DNA from: Planctomycetota bacterium
GTDB taxonomy: Bacteria > Planctomycetota > UBA11346
Direction of reading: 5' to 3'
Assembly (NCBI GenBank): GCA_007693455.1
Contig: REDP01000159.1
Location: 1 to 34,114 of the forward strand
DNA: 34,114 nucleotides
The notes below the pieces were generated by a model, which searched no databases, was not told the origin of the DNA, and saw only the letters and a list, made by a program, of their open reading frames with translations. Positions 28,272 to 34,114 of this stretch are shown here, in pieces. The translations under genes were made by a program, and so were the position numbers. Numbering within the stretch: position 1 is the first letter of the stretch; every line of letters starts with the position of its first letter.

Positions 28272-28694
28272 ATGCTTGGTTCCACCACTGCTAATATGGT
28301 GCACAGCGGTATACTCTGGCAGGATCATCAGCATGCCGAGCTGCTGCGTTGCATGCGCCGTTTGCAACGGGGCATTATGGAGCAGAGCCTCGATCACCAA
28401 GGCCTGCTTGAGATAAAAGAATTTTTGCAGTGGTATGTGCGCATGCACTTTGATGGTGAAGAAGCCTATATGGAGCATTATCACTACCCCCAGGCCGAAC
28501 AGCATTGCCAGCAACATGCCGCCCTACGGCAGCAACTCCATGACACCTTCACTGTTTTGGAAGACGAATTGGGCAACCCAGATCTCCACGCCTGTGCGGA
28601 TTTATGCGTGCGCCTCAATCAATGGTACCTCACCCACATTGCTGGGCCGGATCAGGAGTTGGCAGCATTTCTGCGTGACCAGGGCGTGCGCTGA
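28272..28694 (+). CDS. Bacteriohemerythrin-like protein
   Basis: ILWQDHQHAELL, FLQWYVRMHFDGEEAYMEHYHYPQAEQHCQQHAAL, WYLTHIAGPDQELAAFL; His/Glu/Asp spacing as in hemerythrins. Confidence 0.85.
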   Translation: MLGSTTANMVHSGILWQDHQHAELLRCMRRLQRGIMEQSLDHQGLLEIKEFLQWYVRMHFDGEEAYMEHYHYPQAEQHCQQHAALRQQLHDTFTVLEDELGNPDLHACADLCVRLNQWYLTHIAGPDQELAAFLRDQGVR

Positions 28695-29912
28695 CTACTC
28701 GACTCCAGCGTAGGCATCGAGATCGCCTGGCTTGAGGAGGTCACGACTGCCACTGACATCCATGCCGAGATCATGAGCCAAAAGTGAGATAAACGAACCA
28801 TAGCGACTCAGGGCGATATGCCCATCACGCACCGCCTGCTTTACCGCACAGTCTGGCTCGTGGGTATGGGAGCAATTGGGGAAGCGGCACTGTGGATGGT
28901 AGTGGGCAATATCACTGTAAAGTAAAGCTGCGTCCACCGCCGTCGCCACGCGAACCCCCAGTTCACGGATCCCAGGAGTATCGATCAGGCGCGATCCATC
29001 ATCCAAGAGGTATGATCGGGCCGAAGTGGTGGTATGCCGGCCTTTGTGCAGGACTTGAGAAACATCTCCCACGCGTGCTTGAAATTGGGGGTAAAGGGCG
29101 TTGATTAAACTGGATTTACCAACCCCACTGTGACCAGCGAAGACGCAGGCCCGACCACGCAGATGCTGGCGCAAGGCGGCAATCTCTGGAAGGTAGTGGG
29201 GGCTGGTGGTGCTGGTGCAAAAGACGGGAATGTGTAAGCGTTTATAGAGCTCGGCGGCCGTGTCGCTCTCGGCCAAATCACATTTATTGATGACTACCAC
29301 CGCTGGAATATCGGCAAGCGCTGCGATTAAGAGATAGCGGTCGATGAGACCCGTCTTGAGATGTGGGTCACGCACCGCACTGACGACCACCAATGCATCC
29401 ACATTGGCGGCAAAGACATGGTCAAGGCTTGCGTTGTGGCTATCGCGCCGAACTAATTGATTGTCGCGGGGATGCACCCCTTCGATCACCCGATCACCCT
29501 CGGCGGTCGTAGACACCCGTACCCGATCACCAATGGCGAGGGGGGATTTTTCTCCCCGCAGTAGTTTTTTTATACGCCGTCGCAATTGGCAGGGAATTTC
29601 CTCACCGTCATCAAAGCGCACGACAATGGTGGGGCCTTCAAAACCACAGACCTCGCCATTAACGCATGCGGTATCATTGCTGGCCTGGTTGAGGTGCGCG
29701 CTCATTTGATTGAAGCGCGCTAAGAGCGTACCACTGGTGTCGGCATGGGCGTCATCACTATGCTTGAGCAGAAGATCCTCATCCAGTTCCAGGCGTTGGA
29801 GGTTGCCTGGTCGGGTGCGGCTTTTGCTATGTGCACGGCGCAGGCGGGCAATGCCATTGCGTGCCAGCCCAGCGTTCTGGTGCCCCTTGTCTTTTCCTCC
29901 GCGCGTACTCAT
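28695..29912 (-). CDS. rsgA: Ribosome small-subunit-dependent GTPase A
   Basis: Circularly permuted GTPase: VVINKCDLAE, AGHSGVGKSSLINALYP, TTSARSYLLDDGSRLIDTPGIRELG; Zn-binding CRFPNCSHTHEPDCAV. Confidence 0.95.
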   Translation of the reverse strand: MSTRGGKDKGHQNAGLARNGIARLRRAHSKSRTRPGNLQRLELDEDLLLKHSDDAHADTSGTLLARFNQMSAHLNQASNDTACVNGEVCGFEGPTIVVRFDDGEEIPCQLRRRIKKLLRGEKSPLAIGDRVRVSTTAEGDRVIEGVHPRDNQLVRRDSHNASLDHVFAANVDALVVVSAVRDPHLKTGLIDRYLLIAALADIPAVVVINKCDLAESDTAAELYKRLHIPVFCTSTTSPHYLPEIAALRQHLRGRACVFAGHSGVGKSSLINALYPQFQARVGDVSQVLHKGRHTTTSARSYLLDDGSRLIDTPGIRELGVRVATAVDAALLYSDIAHYHPQCRFPNCSHTHEPDCAVKQAVRDGHIALSRYGSFISLLAHDLGMDVSGSRDLLKPGDLDAYAGVE

Positions 29913-32401
29913 CGCACCTCGGCGACAGCGTCAAGCCACGCCTGCACCGTGTTTTGAACCGTCTCCGCATCAGGAGCATCTGGGTCAAGGTCCTCGGGTG
30001 TGGCAGTCATAGCGGTAGCAATGACCTCAGGCAGAGTGCTGGGCTCAATATTGCGCCATGGCACGATCATTTGCCCGCCATCGGGAATGCTGATCAGTAC
30101 TCCGTTGGCAGTCATATCATACAAGTCAGGATTAGTAAGGCCGCGAATGGTCCCTCGGTAGCGTGGAGGCTGACGATGGCGTTGGGCTTGAAGGCCAGCC
30201 GAAAGACGTTTGATGACGGCTTGTAGGTCGTGACTCAGGGACAAGAGTGCGTTAAGTTGTTCACGGAACGTTTCGTTGTCACTGCGCTCGAGATGACTTT
30301 CAGTCATGGTTTGCAGCTCGCTAAGATTCATCGTCAGGAGTAATTGATGACCTTCATTGATAATGGTTTGCTGGGTGCGCAGTGCATCGGCTTCCAGGCC
30401 ACGAATATCCCCCTGGATTTGCTCGCTGATCTCATGTTCGAGAAGAGAAGCAGGGATGCTATCGCGTAATTCCCGCAAGGCGGCAGTGTCGCGTTGTAGA
30501 ACCGCTCGTTGACGACGTCGATCCAGATTGGCAATAAAGCGCTCCTGATCACGTTCGATGCGCTCGTTGAGGCGTTCAATGCGATCTTCGAGTCCCGGGC
30601 TGTGTTCGGGAGTAAATGCCTGGAGGCGACTGCGTGCGGTGTTGAAATCCCCTGCCTCTATAAGTTCTCGAACATCATCTTCCAAACGCGAGAAACGATT
30701 GCGCTCTTCTTGCACGAGCGTGGCTTGAATGCGACTGCTGGCAGTCGCCTCCATGCGTTCAATGCGTTCAATAACAGCCGCTTGTTCAGTTTCTCGTCGT
30801 AGCAGGCGTAGCGATTCGACCAGGGCCGCCAATTCCCTCGTGCTTTGTGCATTGGCCAATTCATCGCTAATGCGTTGGAGATTGCGACTCAGAGCACGTT
30901 CTTCTTCCAGCTCATGAGCCAATTCCGCAGCCTGGCGATCCGCTTGCTCTCTGTGTTCTTCTACTATTGGGTCTTCGCTGTGTTCGGGTTCCTCGTTATG
31001 AGCATCTCCACCAGCAAGGAGGCCGCGCACCACAAGAAATAGGACGACTGCCACCAAGCCAATGCCGCCAACGATGCCAGCGTTGGTTATGGCAGCCTTA
31101 CGCCCAGCCATGCCGTCATCGTCTTCATTTGCTGCGTCGCCCTGCCATTGGGTTGCGCCCTTGCTGCTGCCTCCCGGTTGCGTTTCGGTGTGACCGTGAC
31201 TTGCGCTGGCAGTTGCAGAAACCATGCGTCGTAGCATAACGGTTTCTTCTTTATTGCTGTGGTCGCTGGCGTTGGTTGGCTGAAGCGCATCAATAAGGTT
31301 TTGGATATCAAGGGCGATCCCTTCAGCGCTATTGGGGCGCTGCTCGGGATCCTTGGCCATAAGGCGAGTGATGTACTCGGCAACTGCGGGATCAAGGTTC
31401 GGCACAATATCGCCCAGCGGTCGAGGGTCTTCTTTCACATGGGCTTTCAGAATTTCTGATGCTGAACCCCCGTGGAAGGGTGTGCGGGCGCTAAGTAGAT
31501 GATAGGCGGTTGCCCCCAGAGAATAAATATCCACGCGATGATCTATACGTTGTCCCAGAGTTGCCTCTGGGGCCATATAGTGCGGCGTGCCAACGATGCG
31601 ACGTTTGTCGCTACCGTCTTCTGCCTCGTCAAAGGTTTTGCTAATCCCCAGGTCGGCGAGCTTCACCGTAAGATTGCTCGTCACCATAATATTATCAGGT
31701 TTAATGTCTCGGTGAATAATCCGATGATCGTGGGCATAGGCCAAGGCCTTGGCCGTTTGTCGTATGATTTCTAGGGCAACAAGGCTGGGGAGGGGGCCTT
31801 GACTTGAGAGCATATTCATGCTTGTTGGGCCACTAATGAATTCCATAGAGAAGTAATGGATGCCGTTTTCTGAAGCAACATCATGCACCTGAATAATGTT
31901 GGGATGATTCAGTGCTCCAGCGGCGCGTGCCTCGCGGATAAATTGTTCTACAAAGCGTGGGCGAGCAGAGAATTTTGGAGCCAATACCTTGAGGGCGACA
32001 GTGCGCTCCATGGATTTTTGCACGGCTTTATAGACAATCCCCATCCCACCTTCGCCAATTTTCTCGAGGATGGTGTATTTGCTGGTAAGGAGGTCTTTGA
32101 TGTCGACATCGCCATCCTCCTTGACGAAAAGGAATTCGGCGCTGCCAACCCGAACGACATCACCAAACTCCAGGTGACGCTCACTTACCTTGCGATCGTT
32201 GAGATGGGTTCCATTGCGAGAACCCAAGTCGACCAAGGTGTACAGACTGCCGTCTCTGCGCACTAAGAAATGTTCGCGACTGGCCATGGAATCTTTGATC
32301 TGAACATCGCAGCTACGTTGCCTGCCAAAGAGCACCTTGTCTTTGCTGAGGCGGTATTCATGACCGGCATCTGAGCCGGTTTGGCAGACCAATTTTGCCA
32401 T
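29909..32401 (-). CDS. FHA-domain transmembrane Ser/Thr protein kinase with extracytoplasmic coiled-coil
   Basis: FHA: LFGRQRSCDVQIKD...REHF...DLGSRNGTHLND; kinase: IGEGGMGIVYKAV, VALKVL, HRDIKPDNIMV, DLGISK, GTPHYMAPE; TM: NAGIVGGIGLVAVVLFLVVRGLLAGG; C-terminal coiled coil rich in E/R/L. Confidence 0.94.
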   Translation of the reverse strand: MAKLVCQTGSDAGHEYRLSKDKVLFGRQRSCDVQIKDSMASREHFLVRRDGSLYTLVDLGSRNGTHLNDRKVSERHLEFGDVVRVGSAEFLFVKEDGDVDIKDLLTSKYTILEKIGEGGMGIVYKAVQKSMERTVALKVLAPKFSARPRFVEQFIREARAAGALNHPNIIQVHDVASENGIHYFSMEFISGPTSMNMLSSQGPLPSLVALEIIRQTAKALAYAHDHRIIHRDIKPDNIMVTSNLTVKLADLGISKTFDEAEDGSDKRRIVGTPHYMAPEATLGQRIDHRVDIYSLGATAYHLLSARTPFHGGSASEILKAHVKEDPRPLGDIVPNLDPAVAEYITRLMAKDPEQRPNSAEGIALDIQNLIDALQPTNASDHSNKEETVMLRRMVSATASASHGHTETQPGGSSKGATQWQGDAANEDDDGMAGRKAAITNAGIVGGIGLVAVVLFLVVRGLLAGGDAHNEEPEHSEDPIVEEHREQADRQAAELAHELEEERALSRNLQRISDELANAQSTRELAALVESLRLLRRETEQAAVIERIERMEATASSRIQATLVQEERNRFSRLEDDVRELIEAGDFNTARSRLQAFTPEHSPGLEDRIERLNERIERDQERFIANLDRRRQRAVLQRDTAALRELRDSIPASLLEHEISEQIQGDIRGLEADALRTQQTIINEGHQLLLTMNLSELQTMTESHLERSDNETFREQLNALLSLSHDLQAVIKRLSAGLQAQRHRQPPRYRGTIRGLTNPDLYDMTANGVLISIPDGGQMIVPWRNIEPSTLPEVIATAMTATPEDLDPDAPDAETVQNTVQAWLDAVAEVR

Positions 32402-32445
32402 AGTCCTGGTTACTCCACGCTCTAGTGTTCATTGCATGCGACCTG

Positions 32446-32461
32446 CCGCGAATTGTCGCGG
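32446..32461. promoter_or_regulatory. Inverted repeat in the divergent kinase/lpxB intergenic region
   Basis: CCGCGA-ATTG-TCGCGG: 6-bp perfect arms. Confidence 0.3.
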
Positions 32462-32745
32462 TACTTTTCCGCCTTCACCGCAAGTCGCCAGATGCTGCAG
32501 TCTATGTCCAAAGAAAGAGTTTACCATGGGTCAAGCGGAAGCCAACCAGAGGTTGTTCTCCCTGGTGTTGGGTGTGCATATTGCTTACAGCCGTTCTCAG
32601 CGAGCCCTTCTAGGCCTGGAGCCGCATCAGGATTGGTAATTGTCGATAGCTGTTGCAGTTCTGCCGCGAGAGTGACCATGGCATTTATGGAACACGCAGC
32701 GAATGGCGCAAGCCGCAATCTCTATGGTTCTTGGTGGCCGATCCT

Positions 32746-33996
32746 ATGGTAGGTCCACAGGTTCCTCGTTGCGATATCTTTATTCTGGTTGGCGAGCCCT
32801 CGGGAGATGCCTATGCCGCATCAATCATTACCGCATTACAGGAGCGATTTCCCCATCTGGTGATCGCTGGTGCAGGGTCCCATGCTATGCGTGCAACGGG
32901 CATTGATGTTGATGTGGCGATGGATGATTACGCCGTCATGGGTCTCTTGGCTGTCTTGCGTCGGCTCGGAGAATTTCGCCGCCTGGGAACCCAGGTTCGC
33001 GAGGCCATTCGTGCACGCTCACCCCGTCTCCTGCTGACCATAGATTACCCAGGATTTAATCTCCGTATGCATGCGGCGGTGCGAGGATTACGATCTCAGG
33101 GCATGGTGAGTTGTCATATGGTAGCTCCCCAGGTGTGGGCTTGGAAGCCACGGCGGGCTAAGAAAGTCGCCGCCTTAGTGGATCGCCTCCTCTGTTTTTT
33201 TCCCTTTGAACCGCCCTTGTTTGAACGTCATGGCGGCGATGCCCAGTTCATCGGCCACCCCTTGCTTGATGCGATACCAGATCCCAGTCAAGTGATTCGC
33301 GATGAATCAACCGATACCTGGTGGTATGAGCAATATCACCTCCGGCCACAAGACCGCGTCCTGCTTCTGGCGCCTGGTTCTCGAGAGCACGAAGTGTCGC
33401 GTCTTCTTCCTGTGTTTGACGAGGTCTGGTCCCTAATTGGGCACCGCCTTGGAGCTCCAGAAGGGGGACGAGTGGTGCCGATTATCGCCAAGTCGCCCCA
33501 TTTGGATCACAGTCTCTATCGCCGCTTTACCCATCATCAGTTGATAGAGGGCTCCTATCGACATCTCTTGCGCCGCGCCCACGCAGGTCTCATTGCCTCG
33601 GGCACGGCGACGCTAGAGGCGGCACTGGCGGGAGTTCCGCATATTATTGCCTATCGTGGCGATTACCTCACGGCGCGGGTGGTGCGCTATCTCATCCGAA
33701 CCCAGCATGTGGGTCTTCCCAATATTGTTGCCAACCATCGTATTGTCCCCGAATTACTGCAGGACCAGTGCGAGCCAGTGCGTATGGCTGCCCATCTTGA
33801 GCGCTTATGGGACGGGGCGCATCGCCAACAATGCTGCCAGGATCTTGCTGATGTGCGGAGGCGCTTGGGCTCCCCTGGCGCCCTTCTGCGGGCTGTCGAT
33901 GCGCTCATTGATATCTGCCCCGATCTCTCGATGCCGCGTGGTGCAAGCACCGATGGCGCGCCGTCAGGCCCCAATCGAGCTGATAGTTGGGCCTAG
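32746..33996 (+). CDS. lpxB: Lipid-A-disaccharide synthase
   Basis: DIFILVGEPSGDAYAASIITAL, MDDYAVMGLLAVL, IDYPGFNLRMH, SCHMVAPQVWAWKPRRAKKVAALVDRLLCFFPFEP, FIGHPLLD, LLAPGSREHEVSRLLP, ASGTATLEAALAGVPHIIAYR, GLPNIVANHRIVPELLQ. Start uncertain (32653 or 32746). Confidence 0.93.
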   Translation: MVGPQVPRCDIFILVGEPSGDAYAASIITALQERFPHLVIAGAGSHAMRATGIDVDVAMDDYAVMGLLAVLRRLGEFRRLGTQVREAIRARSPRLLLTIDYPGFNLRMHAAVRGLRSQGMVSCHMVAPQVWAWKPRRAKKVAALVDRLLCFFPFEPPLFERHGGDAQFIGHPLLDAIPDPSQVIRDESTDTWWYEQYHLRPQDRVLLLAPGSREHEVSRLLPVFDEVWSLIGHRLGAPEGGRVVPIIAKSPHLDHSLYRRFTHHQLIEGSYRHLLRRAHAGLIASGTATLEAALAGVPHIIAYRGDYLTARVVRYLIRTQHVGLPNIVANHRIVPELLQDQCEPVRMAAHLERLWDGAHRQQCCQDLADVRRRLGSPGALLRAVDALIDICPDLSMPRGASTDGAPSGPNRADSWA

Positions 33997-34114
33997 TTAG
34001 GCGGGTTGAGGTATGGCGAAGAGAAAAGCAGGTTGACACTTCAGGTGAACCCTCCATCATCCGCGCCCTCGCAGCAACTGGTGGTCATCTGACTGCTGGG
34101 CGCTGGTTGGCCTC

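Noticed and set aside
33997-34114. Start of another gene at the right edge
   Set aside because: No convincing start/RBS or open frame with family signal in the remaining ~115 bp.

Overview
This 34 kb bacterial chromosomal window is densely coded. Family mix (FHA/Ser-Thr kinase, sulfatase, GH10/GH43, large secreted propeller-like protein) suggests a PVC-like or Planctomycetes-like genome, but this is low-confidence inference. Housekeeping genes recognised: serB (cut by the left edge), gltA, trpC, trpF, cmk, pilT, argS, tRNA-Leu(UAA), rsgA and lpxB. Accessory content: a multi-PAS hybrid histidine kinase; an esterase/TPR/NicO metal-transport unit with a His-rich loop; a minus-strand GH43-GH10-sulfatase unit; and a three-gene unit of two DUF1989 proteins (UCA1/UCA2, CgdAB-like) plus an 891-aa urea/guanidine-carboxylase-like protein. 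The strongest candidate for something undescribed is that last unit (23995-28059). The carboxylase-like protein keeps its carboxyltransferase (AHS2+AHS1/KipAI) half, but has only a truncated, degenerate biotin-carboxylase remnant and no biotin-carrier domain, while its two partner genes look intact and translationally coupled. Second is a ~142-bp MITE-like palindromic element upstream of argS (near-perfect 18-bp terminal inverted repeats, 10-bp flanking direct repeats), with a diverged partial relative at about 17754-17824. Other notable points: a Cmk protein with a cupin-like C-terminal extension, an ArgRS with a non-canonical HIGH region, and an overlapping Ser/Thr kinase-rsgA pair. All calls are from reading motifs in the sequence and the supplied ORF track; no database searches were run.
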